Positions 16,508-25,108 of a stretch of 64,000 nucleotides of DNA are shown piece after piece; the stretch's first letter is position 1; each line of letters opens with the position of its first letter. This DNA is from JBGMEA01 sp963674555. Lineage in GTDB: Bacteria > Bacillota > Clostridia > Eubacteriales > Anaerofustaceae. The translations under genes and the position numbers were made by a program. The stretch lies in assembly GCA_963674555.1 (NCBI GenBank), contig OY771429.1, positions 1,798,001 through 1,862,000 on the forward strand, read 5' to 3'. The notes below the pieces were generated by a model. The model was not told the origin of the DNA, searched no databases, and was given only the letters and a program-made list of their open reading frames with translations.

Positions 16508-17209
16508 CTACTTTTCGATCATATAACCCGCATCAACCCAAGCGGCATAATTGCCTTCCAATCTGTAGACTACTTTAAATCCCGCATCCACGAGTTTTTG
16601 CGCGCCGGCCATGGAAGCTTCATCCGTATGGCAATAGACCAAATAAGTCATATCCATATCGAGCATCGGTATGGCATTATCAAGCGAACCGTCTCCCAAA
16701 GGATAACTTACCGCATTCGGTAAATGTCCGTCCGCATATACGGGAGATACATCGATAATGATGATATCAGCCATAGAATCGATCAATACTTTTGAGTCCA
16801 TAACCGAAATATCCATATAAGCGCCTTCGATCATATAACCCGCGTCGACCCATGCTGCATAATTGCCTTCCAGACGATAGACATTTTCAAATCCTGCGTC
16901 TATGAGTTTTTGCGCCCCTTCCATTGAAGCAGCATCCGTATGACAATAGACCAAATAGGTCACGTCCATATCAAGCATCGGTATAGCATCATCGAGCGAA
17001 CCATCGCCCAAAGGATAGCTTACCGCATTCGGTAAATGTCCGTCCGCGTAGACCGGAGATACATCGATAATGATGATATCCGGTGTAGAGTCGATCAAGT
17101 CTTTTGCGTCCACAACTGAAATGTCCGTGTAAGCACTTGTTGTGGTACATCCCATAATACCGAGACCTACAATCATCAGTATCATTAGAATAACAATCGT
17201 TTTTTTCAT
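16508..17209 (-). CDS. Lipoprotein with two near-identical rhodanese domains
   Basis: This 233-residue protein has a lipoprotein signal (MKKTIVILMILM, then IMGC with Cys21), so it sits outside the membrane. Two rhodanese domains follow, residues 27-130 and 131-233, nearly identical to each other. Each has IIIIDVSPVYADGHLPNAV and a catalytic Cys in YLVYCHTD. Such domains carry sulfur as persulfide or bind thiol substrates; the exported role is unknown. The ATG at 17209 follows AAGGGGAATAT; the longer upstream frame is non-coding. It is divergent from the sugar-dehydrogenase-like lipoprotein gene. Confidence 0.87.
   Translation of the reverse strand: MKKTIVILMILMIVGLGIMGCTTTSAYTDISVVDAKDLIDSTPDIIIIDVSPVYADGHLPNAVSYPLGDGSLDDAIPMLDMDVTYLVYCHTDAASMEGAQKLIDAGFENVYRLEGNYAAWVDAGYMIEGAYMDISVMDSKVLIDSMADIIIIDVSPVYADGHLPNAVSYPLGDGSLDNAIPMLDMDMTYLVYCHTDEASMAGAQKLVDAGFKVVYRLEGNYAAWVDAGYMIEK
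16511..17131 (-). repeat. In-gene tandem duplication, ~312-bp unit
   Basis: The two rhodanese domains come from tandem units at about 17131-16820 and 16819-16511. Long stretches match base for base, with scattered silent and replacement changes, so the duplication appears recent or is kept alike by gene conversion. Confidence 0.8.
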
Positions 17210-17365
17210 ATATTCCCCTTTCCAAAACACCCCACATAATAAAACAGAAAGGACTGTTTTTGAGATGGTGCAAGTCATACTTTGATAGTATGATATAAAC
17301 AGTATAGCATAAAATATTATATATTCATAGGTATTTACAATATTTAATAAATTCTCTGTTTGATT

Positions 17366-17394
17366 TTGTCTGTCTTTTAAGTTATATTGATAAT
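17366..17394 (+). promoter_or_regulatory. Putative promoter of sugar-dehydrogenase-like gene
   Basis: TTGTCT (17366-17371), a 17-base spacer and GATAAT (17389-17394), 31 bases before the ATG at 17426. Confidence 0.5.
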
Positions 17395-17425
17395 ATAGAA
17401 TTGGATTATTCAGGGGGAACATGTT

Positions 17426-18592
17426 ATGAAAAAAAGACTGCTTACATTTATGCTTATTATCTTACTTATTATCGGTGCTTCGGGTTGCACATCAAAATCT
17501 ACGATCGACCAAGAAGATATACCGCATGATATCGAACTTGCATATCCGAATTTGATATTTGAAAAACCGGTTTATTTTGTTTCGGCGCATGATGGTACGG
17601 ATGATGTTTTCGTCGTTGAGCAAACGGGTAAAATTATGATCTTCACAGATTCTGAAGAAACAGCAACAGCTGATGTATTTTTGGATATAAGCGGGTTGGT
17701 AAATACAGGCGGTACTGAACAGGGTTTGTTGGGGCTGGCTTTTCATCCTAATTATTCCGATAACGGATATTTCTATGTAAATTATACCGATGAAAACGGT
17801 ACGGTCATCGCGCGCTATACGCGTGATGCGAACGATGCACGCAAAGCAGATCCAACAAGCGGTGTAATATTGCTGACGTTCGATCAGCCGTATTCCAATC
17901 ATAACGGTGGACAGTTAGATTTTGGACCAGACGGTTATTTATATATCGCAACAGGGGATGGTGGAGCTGCGGGAGATCCTGAGAACAATGCGCAAAATCC
18001 GGCCAATCTTTTGGGTAAGATACTTCGCATTGACGTAGATACACAACAAGACGGTATGATGTACGCTATCCCAAGTGACAATCCGTTTTTCGGAAACACG
18101 GAAGGTTTTCGGGCTGAGATCTTTGCCTACGGCCTGCGTAATCCATGGCGTTTTAGTTTTGACAGTGATGGCACTTTGTGGGTAGCCGATGTCGGACAAG
18201 GCCAATACGAAGAGATTGATCATGTTGTCAGTGGTGGAAACTACGGATGGAGCGCAAAAGAAGGCTATAGTGATTATGAGACGATTCCAGGAATGAATAT
18301 GGAAAGTGCTATTGACCCAATATATACTTATGATCACTCTGTTGGCACTTGTATCACAGGCGGGTATGTTTATGAAGGGAACTTATTGCCTGAATTACAA
18401 GGCACTTATATTTTCGGAGATTACGTCACAGGAAATATATGGGCTTTATGGATCGAAGAGAACGGAGATCTGTATGTGATGGGATTGAATGACACAGATC
18501 TTTATATTTCTTCTTTCGGACTTACATCAGACGGAGAAATAAGGATCGTTGATTACATTGGGCAGATCTATAAAATAGCTCAGCTGGAGTGA
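17426..18592 (+). CDS. PQQ-dependent sugar dehydrogenase-like lipoprotein (glucose/sorbosone dehydrogenase family)
   Basis: A 388-residue exported lipoprotein (signal with ASGC, Cys near residue 21) with the six-bladed propeller of the GSDH family. Landmarks are GGTEQGLLGLAFHP, the YSNHNGGQLDFGPDGYLY segment with a catalytic-type His, GDGGAAGDPENNAQN, the Ca-binding-like YGLRNPWRFSFD, and GGNYGWSAKEG. Family enzymes oxidise aldose sugars with PQQ, but many Gram-positive members have no proven cofactor. No pqq gene is in the window, so the activity is open. Its start follows CAGGGGGA. Divergent from the tandem-rhodanese lipoprotein. Confidence 0.87.
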   Translation: MKKRLLTFMLIILLIIGASGCTSKSTIDQEDIPHDIELAYPNLIFEKPVYFVSAHDGTDDVFVVEQTGKIMIFTDSEETATADVFLDISGLVNTGGTEQGLLGLAFHPNYSDNGYFYVNYTDENGTVIARYTRDANDARKADPTSGVILLTFDQPYSNHNGGQLDFGPDGYLYIATGDGGAAGDPENNAQNPANLLGKILRIDVDTQQDGMMYAIPSDNPFFGNTEGFRAEIFAYGLRNPWRFSFDSDGTLWVADVGQGQYEEIDHVVSGGNYGWSAKEGYSDYETIPGMNMESAIDPIYTYDHSVGTCITGGYVYEGNLLPELQGTYIFGDYVTGNIWALWIEENGDLYVMGLNDTDLYISSFGLTSDGEIRIVDYIGQIYKIAQLE

Positions 18593-18673
18593 CTCGGATC
18601 GTCAACAGAAAAATTATTTTGTCTGGGTTCGGAAAATGAAATATATTATGCGCAGTAAAATATCGGAGGCATT

Positions 18674-19927
18674 TTGAGAAAGAAAAAATCTTTAAACAGC
18701 GTAAGGAAACCCAACGCGTTATTGTATTATGCTGTCGTTCCCGTCATGAAGATCGTCTACCGTTTGGTGTACGGGCATACGGTAGATAAAGCAAACATTA
18801 TCGGATTGGAACCGCCGTATTTGGTCGTAGCAGGACATGCCAGTTGGCTTGACTATATCATCACGAGTACGGCGATGTTTCCCGTGCGGATGAATTATGT
18901 CGGTGCGTATAATTTCTTTAGGGACAAACTGCTTCGATCCGTAATGACGTTTATGGGCGTTATACCGAAATTTCAGTTTAGCAATGATCTTTCGGCGATC
19001 AAGCAAATGAAATATTGTGTTGAACATGGCCGTGTTGTTGCGCTATTCCCGCACGGTTGTCTTTCCAATGATGGGCGTCCCGGTGGATTTGCTGTGTTCG
19101 GTGTCGCAAAATTGGTTAAATTATTGGCTGTTCCCGTGGTCGCATTGCAAAGTGACGGCGCGTATTTAACGCGTCCCAGATGGTCAAAGAAGGCAAGGCG
19201 AGGTAAGATCGAAACACATGCGACGTTGCTCTTTTCGACAGATGAAGTAAAAACATTGTCGAATATGCAGATTTACCAACGCATGATGGATGCGATTTAT
19301 TATGACGATTACAGATGGCAGCGCAAGAATATGATCCCCTTTCACGGCAGTAAAGTTGCGGAAGGGGTCGAATTTGTATTATACAAATGTCCGAAATGCA
19401 AAAGCGAATTTACGCTGCGCTCCGAAAACGATCGAATGTTTTGTATCTCGTGCGGCAATGCTGTACATATGAACGAATTTCTTTTATTCGAGCCTGAAAG
19501 TTCAGACAGTGTATTTTTTGACGGGTTAGACAAATGGTTCGATTATCAATTAGCAGTTTTGCAAGAGGAAACAGATGATCCGATGTTTTGCATGAAGGCT
19601 AATACACTGTTGCAGTTTAATGAACCAGAGCGATACGGTTACCAAGATCAAGGTCATGGGGAGGTAACGCTTACGAGAGATGGGATCACATATTCAGGTA
19701 TGGTCAAAGATGAAATGTCCGAGATCGTTTTACCGATGAAAAGCATTCCGATGATCCCTTTTGCCGCAGACGAATATATTGAAGTGGCTGCGGGGAAAGA
19801 TATTTATCGCTTTATTTTAGAAGATAAACATCAAATGATCAAATGGGTCATGGCAGTCAGATCGATCAGAGACAAATTTTATGAGGATGTAGAATTGTAT
19901 GAGCAAACAAAAAGACACGTTGAATAA
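18674..19927 (+). CDS. PlsC-like acyltransferase with C-terminal zinc-ribbon region
   Basis: A 417-residue protein. Residues ~20-220 form a lysophospholipid acyltransferase domain with the HX4D catalytic motif (His55, Asp60 in GHASWLDY) and an ALFPHGCLSNDGRPGG substrate-binding block. After residue ~230 comes a CPKC...CISCG zinc-ribbon and then a ~130-residue domain without a family I recognise. It probably transfers an acyl group to a lysophospholipid or related lipid at the membrane. The TTG at 18674 is the start because CGGAGG lies just before it. Its 3' end overlaps the following transporter by 29 bases, so the two are coupled. Confidence 0.82.
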   Translation: MRKKKSLNSVRKPNALLYYAVVPVMKIVYRLVYGHTVDKANIIGLEPPYLVVAGHASWLDYIITSTAMFPVRMNYVGAYNFFRDKLLRSVMTFMGVIPKFQFSNDLSAIKQMKYCVEHGRVVALFPHGCLSNDGRPGGFAVFGVAKLVKLLAVPVVALQSDGAYLTRPRWSKKARRGKIETHATLLFSTDEVKTLSNMQIYQRMMDAIYYDDYRWQRKNMIPFHGSKVAEGVEFVLYKCPKCKSEFTLRSENDRMFCISCGNAVHMNEFLLFEPESSDSVFFDGLDKWFDYQLAVLQEETDDPMFCMKANTLLQFNEPERYGYQDQGHGEVTLTRDGITYSGMVKDEMSEIVLPMKSIPMIPFAADEYIEVAAGKDIYRFILEDKHQMIKWVMAVRSIRDKFYEDVELYEQTKRHVE

Positions 19928-21332
19928 AATCGCATATGCATGCGGAGATATTTACGGCGGCGGAGCTTTCATTATCGTTGGACTTTTATTATTGGTATTT
20001 CTCACAAAGGTAGAAGGACTGTCTGGGACTTGGGCAGGTATTATTATTTTTATCGGGAAAGCATGGGATTCCGTTACGGATCCTTTTATGGGCATGCTGT
20101 CGGATCGTACAAAATCCAAGTTCGGTCGGAGAAGACCGTACTTTTTACTTGGGTCTATACCGGTTTTTCTCTCATGGGTCATGCTTTGGTATTCTTTCGG
20201 TATCAGCGGTGAAGCCGCAAAGATCATATATTATATGGGCGCATTCATCTTCTTTTCGACAGCATTTACGATCGTTATGGTTCCATATAATGCCATACTT
20301 TCGGATATGACGAACGATTATAATAAGCGAAGCGCTTTTACGGGTGTTCGGTTGAGTTTTTCCGCGGGCGCGGCCATTATTTCAGGAGTCGTTCCCGGTA
20401 TCATAACAGGTTCGTTTGCAACTCCTCAAACAGGTTATTTGATCATGGGCGTAACTTTCGGTATTGTTTTTGCGCTTAGTTGGTTGGCTGTTTTTTTCGG
20501 TACATGGGAAAATACCACAGCAAAAGAAAAAACGGGGTTTTCATATAAAGATTGGTTTTCTGTATGGAAAAACACTTCATTTCGTTATTATGCGATGATT
20601 TTTGTGTTTTCACAAATGGCCATCGATATCACGATGGCGATAGCGGTCTTTTTTCTGGGAGTGTCTCTACAAAAGGAGTATCTTTTTGTTCCCGCGATGG
20701 CTGCGATATTGGTCGTTCAACTGATCTTTATCATTTTGTTTTCGATCATGGCACAAAAGTTCAGTAAAAAGATACCCGGGATACTTTCCGCGTCGGTTTG
20801 GATATTAGCCAGTGTGTTGATATTTACTTTCACGAAACAAACACCTGATGTTTTGGTCGTTGCTGTATGTTCTTTGATCGGTATCGGCGGAGCGGGGTGC
20901 AATATGTTATCATGGTCTATCCTTCCGGATATCGCTGACGTAGATGAGTTGATCACAGGCAAGCGGCGTGAAGGCATATATTCAGGTGTATCGACTTTTT
21001 TAAGAAAACTTTCGGGTGGGATCGCAGTCGGAGGTATCGGATTGATGTTGGATGTTATCCGATACAGCGATGAAGCCGTTCGTTTGGATAGCGTGGAACC
21101 GATCACATTATACGGGATAAAATTGATGTTTTGTCTTCTGCCGATCTTGTTTCTCATAGCTATGTTATTTGCTTTACGTAAATATAAATTGGGCAAAAAA
21201 GAGTTTGCTGTATTGCAGACTGTATTGCATGAGTATAGGACAAAAGGTTTAGGTACAGTATTAGATGAAGATCAGATAAAGATCGGAGAAGAGATAAGCG
21301 GTGTAAAAGCAGAGGATTTTTTTGGTCAATAG
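19899..21332 (+). CDS. GPH-family (glycoside-pentoside-hexuronide):cation symporter
   Basis: A 477-residue membrane protein with ~12 predicted membrane helices. KIAYACGDIYGGGAF and the WDSVTDPFMGMLSDRTKSKFGRRRPYFL stretch are diagnostic of the GPH branch of MFS (MelB-like). Members import glycosides or related solutes with Na+ or H+; some relatives move lipids or headgroups (as in MFSD2A). Overlap with the PlsC-like gene makes a lipid-linked substrate worth considering. The start is internal to the previous gene and translation is probably coupled. The substrate cannot be inferred from sequence alone. Confidence 0.87.
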   Translation: MSKQKDTLNKIAYACGDIYGGGAFIIVGLLLLVFLTKVEGLSGTWAGIIIFIGKAWDSVTDPFMGMLSDRTKSKFGRRRPYFLLGSIPVFLSWVMLWYSFGISGEAAKIIYYMGAFIFFSTAFTIVMVPYNAILSDMTNDYNKRSAFTGVRLSFSAGAAIISGVVPGIITGSFATPQTGYLIMGVTFGIVFALSWLAVFFGTWENTTAKEKTGFSYKDWFSVWKNTSFRYYAMIFVFSQMAIDITMAIAVFFLGVSLQKEYLFVPAMAAILVVQLIFIILFSIMAQKFSKKIPGILSASVWILASVLIFTFTKQTPDVLVVAVCSLIGIGGAGCNMLSWSILPDIADVDELITGKRREGIYSGVSTFLRKLSGGIAVGGIGLMLDVIRYSDEAVRLDSVEPITLYGIKLMFCLLPILFLIAMLFALRKYKLGKKEFAVLQTVLHEYRTKGLGTVLDEDQIKIGEEISGVKAEDFFGQ

Positions 21333-21345
21333 ATAGGAGATATAG

Positions 21346-21762
21346 ATGGATATAGACATTAAAAAACGCGTACATGAACTGTACTGGGAATCTGATACTA
21401 ATTGCGCTCGGACGACACTCATCTGTTTAAGCGAGCTGTTTGATACGGAGATCGAAACGCAGACGTATCAGTCTGCGGTCGGATTACACGGCGCAGGCAG
21501 GTTTCGCGCGCAGTGCGGTTTGGTCGAGGGCGCATTAATGTTTATCGGGTTGTACTTTTCAGAAAACGGGATGCCCGAAGATACGATCATTTCACTTTGT
21601 TATAGATATGCTGAGGCGTTCACGCAAAAATTCGGTTCACTTACATGTTACGATCTGCGACCGAATGGGTTCAACTCAAATGATCCGCCGCATTTATGCG
21701 AAGATCTAACGGTTAAGACGATTGAATTTGCGTATGCGTTTATCAATAGAAATCTACCATAA
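21346..21762 (+). CDS. C_GCAxxG_C_C family protein
   Basis: A 138-residue protein with the spaced cysteines of this putative redox family: NCARTT near residue 19, AQCGLVEGA near 57, LTCYD near 102 and HLCEDL near 117. The pattern CGxxxGA followed by two single Cys defines the family, which is common in anaerobes and proposed to be redox active, without a proven reaction. ATAGGAGA precedes the ATG. It follows the symporter gene by 13 bases, forming a three-gene unit that ends at the hairpin at 21776. Confidence 0.82.
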   Translation: MDIDIKKRVHELYWESDTNCARTTLICLSELFDTEIETQTYQSAVGLHGAGRFRAQCGLVEGALMFIGLYFSENGMPEDTIISLCYRYAEAFTQKFGSLTCYDLRPNGFNSNDPPHLCEDLTVKTIEFAYAFINRNLP

Positions 21763-21775
21763 GCTAATAAGCTTC

Positions 21776-21807
21776 GATATTGAAGCTTATTATTTTTTAT
21801 AGTTAAG
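21776..21807 (+). terminator. Intrinsic terminator
   Basis: A 10-bp stem AATAAGCTTC (21776-21785) with GAAGCTTATT (21792-21801), a 6-base loop and a following T run. Confidence 0.85.
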
Positions 21808-21847
21808 TAAAATTATTGTAAAAATATTTAAATATTCTATTTTTCTA

Positions 21848-21876
21848 TTGCATAAAAATTTTAGAGCATGTATAAT
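21848..21876 (+). promoter_or_regulatory. Sigma-A promoter of perR-katG
   Basis: TTGCAT (21848-21853), 17-base spacer, TATAAT (21871-21876). Confidence 0.75.
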
Positions 21877-21879
21877 AGA

Positions 21880-21894
21880 TTGTAATGATAACAA
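21880..21894. promoter_or_regulatory. Per/Fur-box-like operator
   Basis: TTGTAAT-G-ATAACAA is a 7-1-7 inverted repeat with one mismatch, close to the Per box consensus TTATAAT-N-ATTATAA. It covers the expected transcription start just downstream of the -10, the ideal place for repression. This would make the Fur-family gene self-regulated and put katG under the same control. Confidence 0.65.
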
Positions 21895-21945
21895 CTTTAT
21901 AATTATGTCAAATCAATGGCGATTAGATATACGGGAAGTGATAGC

Positions 21946-22380
21946 GTGCAACCTTTATTTGAAGATTTAAAAAAACAACTGGCGGAGAAAAATATACCGC
22001 TTTCATATCAACGATTGAAGGTACTGGGATATTTAGTACAAAGCAGATCACATCCAACGGTTGATATGATTTACAAAGATTTGAAAAAAGCGATACCGAC
22101 TTTGTCTAAAACGACAATTTACAATACATTAAGAACACTGATGCAAGCGGGGTTGGTTAAGGGGATTTCGATCGAGGATAACGAAACACGTTATGACATA
22201 GAGCTTGACAGCCACGGACATTTTAAATGCGAGTCATGCGGTACGATCTATAATTTCAGCGCAAATATCGATTCGTTGCAAGTAGAAGGTTTGGATGATT
22301 TTAAAGTCAATGACAGAAATGTGTATTATAACGGTATCTGTCCGAAGTGTTTATCAGATATGAATTCAAATGTAGATTGA
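21946..22380 (+). CDS. perR: Fur-family peroxide regulator (PerR)
   Basis: A 144-residue Fur-family metalloregulator. The N-terminal winged helix has SYQRLKVLGYLVQSRSHPTVDMIYKDL and TLSKTTIYNTLRTLMQAGLV; the dimer domain has YDIELDSHGHFKCESCG and a second CPKC pair, together the structural zinc site. PerR senses hydrogen peroxide by metal-catalysed oxidation of His ligands (for example in HPT and HGHF) and then releases DNA. I prefer the GTG at 21946, behind GGGAAG at seven bases, over the ATG at 21916, which has no binding site. katG follows after 16 bases, so peroxide control of katG is very likely. Confidence 0.87.
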   Translation: MQPLFEDLKKQLAEKNIPLSYQRLKVLGYLVQSRSHPTVDMIYKDLKKAIPTLSKTTIYNTLRTLMQAGLVKGISIEDNETRYDIELDSHGHFKCESCGTIYNFSANIDSLQVEGLDDFKVNDRNVYYNGICPKCLSDMNSNVD

Positions 22381-22396
22381 AAAGGAGGATTTTAGT

Positions 22397-24589
22397 ATGG
22401 AAGAAAAAAAATGTCCCGTAACGGGAATGACAAGAAAAGCTGTTTCGGGAGGAGGGACTTCGAATCAGGATTGGTGGCCGAATCAGCTGAATCTTAAGAT
22501 GCTCCACCAAAATTCCGCTAAATGCGATCCGATGGATCCCAACTTTAACTATGCGGAAGCATTTAAAACGCTTGACTTGGAAGCGGTAAAAAATGATTTA
22601 TATGCACTGATGACGGACTCACAAGACTGGTGGCCTGCGGATTACGGTCACTACGGACCTTTCTTTATTCGTATGGCGTGGCACAGCGCGGGAACCTATC
22701 GTATGGGAGACGGACGAGGCGGTGCGGGAGACGGCACGCAACGTTTGGCGCCTCTTAACAGTTGGCCGGATAACGTGAATCTTGATAAAGCAAGACGCCT
22801 GCTTTGGCCGATCAAACAAAAATACGGTAAAAAAATATCTTGGGCGGATCTTATGATCCTAACCGGGAACTGCGCGCTTGAGTCTATGGGCTTTAAGACC
22901 TTTGGATTTGCGGGCGGACGCGAAGATGTTTGGGAACCGCAAGAAGACGTTTATTGGGGTTCGGAAAGCGAATGGCTAGGCGATGAACGATACACGGGTG
23001 AACGTGATTTGGAAAATCCGCTTGCGGCAGTACAGATGGGTTTGATCTATGTCAATCCGGAAGGACCGAACGGAGAGCCCGACCCCGTCGCGTCAGGCGT
23101 TGATGTCAGAGAAACATTTGCGCGTATGGCGATGAATGATGAAGAAACCGTTGCGCTTGTCGCGGGCGGACACACATTCGGTAAATGCCACGGCGCGGGC
23201 CCTGCAACACATGTGGGACCGGAACCCGAAGCAGCACCTATTGAAGAGCAAGGCTTAGGCTGGAAAAGTACTTTCGGTAGCGGTAAAGGTGTCGATACGA
23301 TCGGTAGCGGCATCGAAGGTGCTTGGAAACCGAATCCCGCCAAATGGGATATGGGTTACTTGCACACATTGTTCCGTTATGAGTGGGAACTTGTAAAGAG
23401 CCCTGCGGGAGCAAATCAATGGCTCGCTAAAGACGTACCTGAAGAAGATATGGTGGAAGATGCTCATGATCCTAGCAAAAAACATCGTCCGATGATGACA
23501 ACGGCTGATCTATCCTTGCGTTTCGATCCGATCTATGAGCCGATCGCACGTCGTTATTTAGAAAATTTCGAAGAATTCCAAGACGCGTTTGCGCGAGCTT
23601 GGTTCAAATTGACACATCGCGATATGGGACCTCGATCACGTTATCTCGGGTCTGAAGTTCCGAGCGAAGAATTGATCTGGCAAGATCCTGTACCTGCTGC
23701 GGATTATCAACAAATAGATGAAAAAGATATCGAAGCACTCAAAGAAATGCTTTTGGTTTCGGGGTTAACGATCCCTCAGCTCGTTTCAACAGCATGGGCA
23801 TCGGCTTCAACGTTCCGTGGATCGGATAAACGCGGAGGCGCAAACGGAGCACGTATTCGTTTGGCACCGCAGAAAGATTGGGAAGTCAATCAACCCGAAC
23901 AATTAAGCGAAGTACTCCGTGTCCTGGAAGATATTCAAGGAGAGTTTAACACTGAGCAATCCGAAGGTAAACAAGTCTCGCTAGCCGATCTGATCGTGCT
24001 CGGCGGATGCGTGGGGATAGAACAGGCTGCTAAAAAAGCAGGATATGATATCACTGTTCCGTTTATGTCGGGACGTACGGACGCAACCCAAGAACAAACC
24101 GATGTTGATGCGTTTAGTGTACTTGAACCCACAACGGATGGATTCCGCAATTACCGAAAAGCCAAATCCATGTTCAGAACGGAAGAACTTTTGGTCGACC
24201 GTGCACAACTGCTAACATTAACTGCACCTGGAATGACAGTCTTATTGGGTGGTATGCGTGTGCTTAACGTAAATTACGGACAAGCAAAAGAAGGTATGTT
24301 TACGGACAGTCCCGAAGCGTTGACGAATGACTTTTTTGTTAATCTATTGGATATGAACACGGTTTGGAAACCCGTAACGGATGATCGAGAACTGTTTGAA
24401 GGACGAGACCGCACAAGCGAAGAACTGAAGTGGACAGCGACACGTGCGGATCTGATCTTCGGATCAAATTCACAACTTCGCGCGATCGCGGAAGTGTATG
24501 CTTCCGATGATGCACAGGAAAAATTTCTGCAGGATTTTGTATCCGCTTGGACTAAAGTGATGAACGCGGATCGTTTCGATCTTGCTTAG
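22397..24589 (+). CDS. katG: Catalase-peroxidase KatG
   Basis: A 730-residue bifunctional heme catalase-peroxidase, full length. The active-site Arg92, Trp95 and His96 lie in FIRMAWHSAGTYR. The proximal heme His is in GGHTFGKCHG, and the Trp-Tyr-Met crosslink set can be found at Trp95, LIYVNPEGPNG and the WDMGYLHTLF segment. The C-terminal non-heme copy is also present (LVSTAWASASTFRGSDKRGG). It removes hydrogen peroxide in the cytoplasm. AAAGGAGG precedes the ATG. It is cotranscribed with perR and probably induced by peroxide. The 3' end is followed by a hairpin with no T run. Confidence 0.96.
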   Translation: MEEKKCPVTGMTRKAVSGGGTSNQDWWPNQLNLKMLHQNSAKCDPMDPNFNYAEAFKTLDLEAVKNDLYALMTDSQDWWPADYGHYGPFFIRMAWHSAGTYRMGDGRGGAGDGTQRLAPLNSWPDNVNLDKARRLLWPIKQKYGKKISWADLMILTGNCALESMGFKTFGFAGGREDVWEPQEDVYWGSESEWLGDERYTGERDLENPLAAVQMGLIYVNPEGPNGEPDPVASGVDVRETFARMAMNDEETVALVAGGHTFGKCHGAGPATHVGPEPEAAPIEEQGLGWKSTFGSGKGVDTIGSGIEGAWKPNPAKWDMGYLHTLFRYEWELVKSPAGANQWLAKDVPEEDMVEDAHDPSKKHRPMMTTADLSLRFDPIYEPIARRYLENFEEFQDAFARAWFKLTHRDMGPRSRYLGSEVPSEELIWQDPVPAADYQQIDEKDIEALKEMLLVSGLTIPQLVSTAWASASTFRGSDKRGGANGARIRLAPQKDWEVNQPEQLSEVLRVLEDIQGEFNTEQSEGKQVSLADLIVLGGCVGIEQAAKKAGYDITVPFMSGRTDATQEQTDVDAFSVLEPTTDGFRNYRKAKSMFRTEELLVDRAQLLTLTAPGMTVLLGGMRVLNVNYGQAKEGMFTDSPEALTNDFFVNLLDMNTVWKPVTDDRELFEGRDRTSEELKWTATRADLIFGSNSQLRAIAEVYASDDAQEKFLQDFVSAWTKVMNADRFDLA

Positions 24590-24623
24590 TCTAAATATAG
24601 GTTGTATCAAGAATAAAATATAT

Positions 24624-24656
24624 GCAATAAAGGGCAGTTTTACTGCCCGTTATTGC
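24624..24656 (+). terminator. Long hairpin after katG without T run
   Basis: A nested stem: outer GCAATAA (24624-24630) with TTATTGC (24650-24656) and inner GGGCAGT (24632-24638) with ACTGCCC (24642-24648), separated by single-base mismatches. With no T tract it may be a 3'-end stabiliser, a processing site or a leaky terminator between katG and the next gene. The downstream arm runs to 24 bases before the next start and close to its binding site. Confidence 0.5.
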
Positions 24657-24679
24657 CATTATCGGAAAGGAGACAGGCA

Positions 24680-25108
24680 ATGAAGAAACATTCGATCAAA
24701 AAATATCTGTTGATAGCACTCGGATCATTATCTTTGCTGTTAGGGATGATCAGTGTTTTTGTGCCGGTGCTTCCGACGACGCCTTTTTTACTGCTTGCTT
24801 CCTTTTGTTATATCAAAAGTTCGAAGCGGTTATATGATTGGTTGATCCATCATAAAATATTCGGGACCTACATTTATTGTTATATGCATTACAAAGCGAT
24901 CCCAAAACACAGTAAGATTTTCTCTATGATCTTTCTATGGACAACTCTAAGCATATCTATATTGCTTATGAGCTCCGTATATATCAGAATATTCTTGGTG
25001 ACCGTTGGTGTTGGTGTAACGATCCATCTTTTGAGTTTAAATACATTAAGTCGTGATGAAATAGAGACGATAGGAGAGAAAACACATGAGTGTATTCAAG
25101 GATCTTAG
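24680..25108 (+). CDS. DUF454 (YbaN-like) small membrane protein
   Basis: A 142-residue membrane protein with the family mark FVPVLPTTPFLLLASFCYIKSSKRLYDWL near residue 35 and three or four membrane helices. DUF454/YbaN proteins are widespread and lack a proven function. The ATG at 24680 follows AAGGAG; an upstream in-frame start has no such site. The end overlaps the next gene by 23 bases. The order DUF454, flavin-reductase-like protein, flavodoxin suggests a redox-linked unit. Confidence 0.83.
   Translation: MKKHSIKKYLLIALGSLSLLLGMISVFVPVLPTTPFLLLASFCYIKSSKRLYDWLIHHKIFGTYIYCYMHYKAIPKHSKIFSMIFLWTTLSISILLMSSVYIRIFLVTVGVGVTIHLLSLNTLSRDEIETIGEKTHECIQGS

Noticed and set aside
16511..17131. Repeated ~312-base DNA units as CRISPR or mobile repeat
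   Set aside because: They encode two protein domains in frame; unit length and lack of spacers exclude CRISPR.
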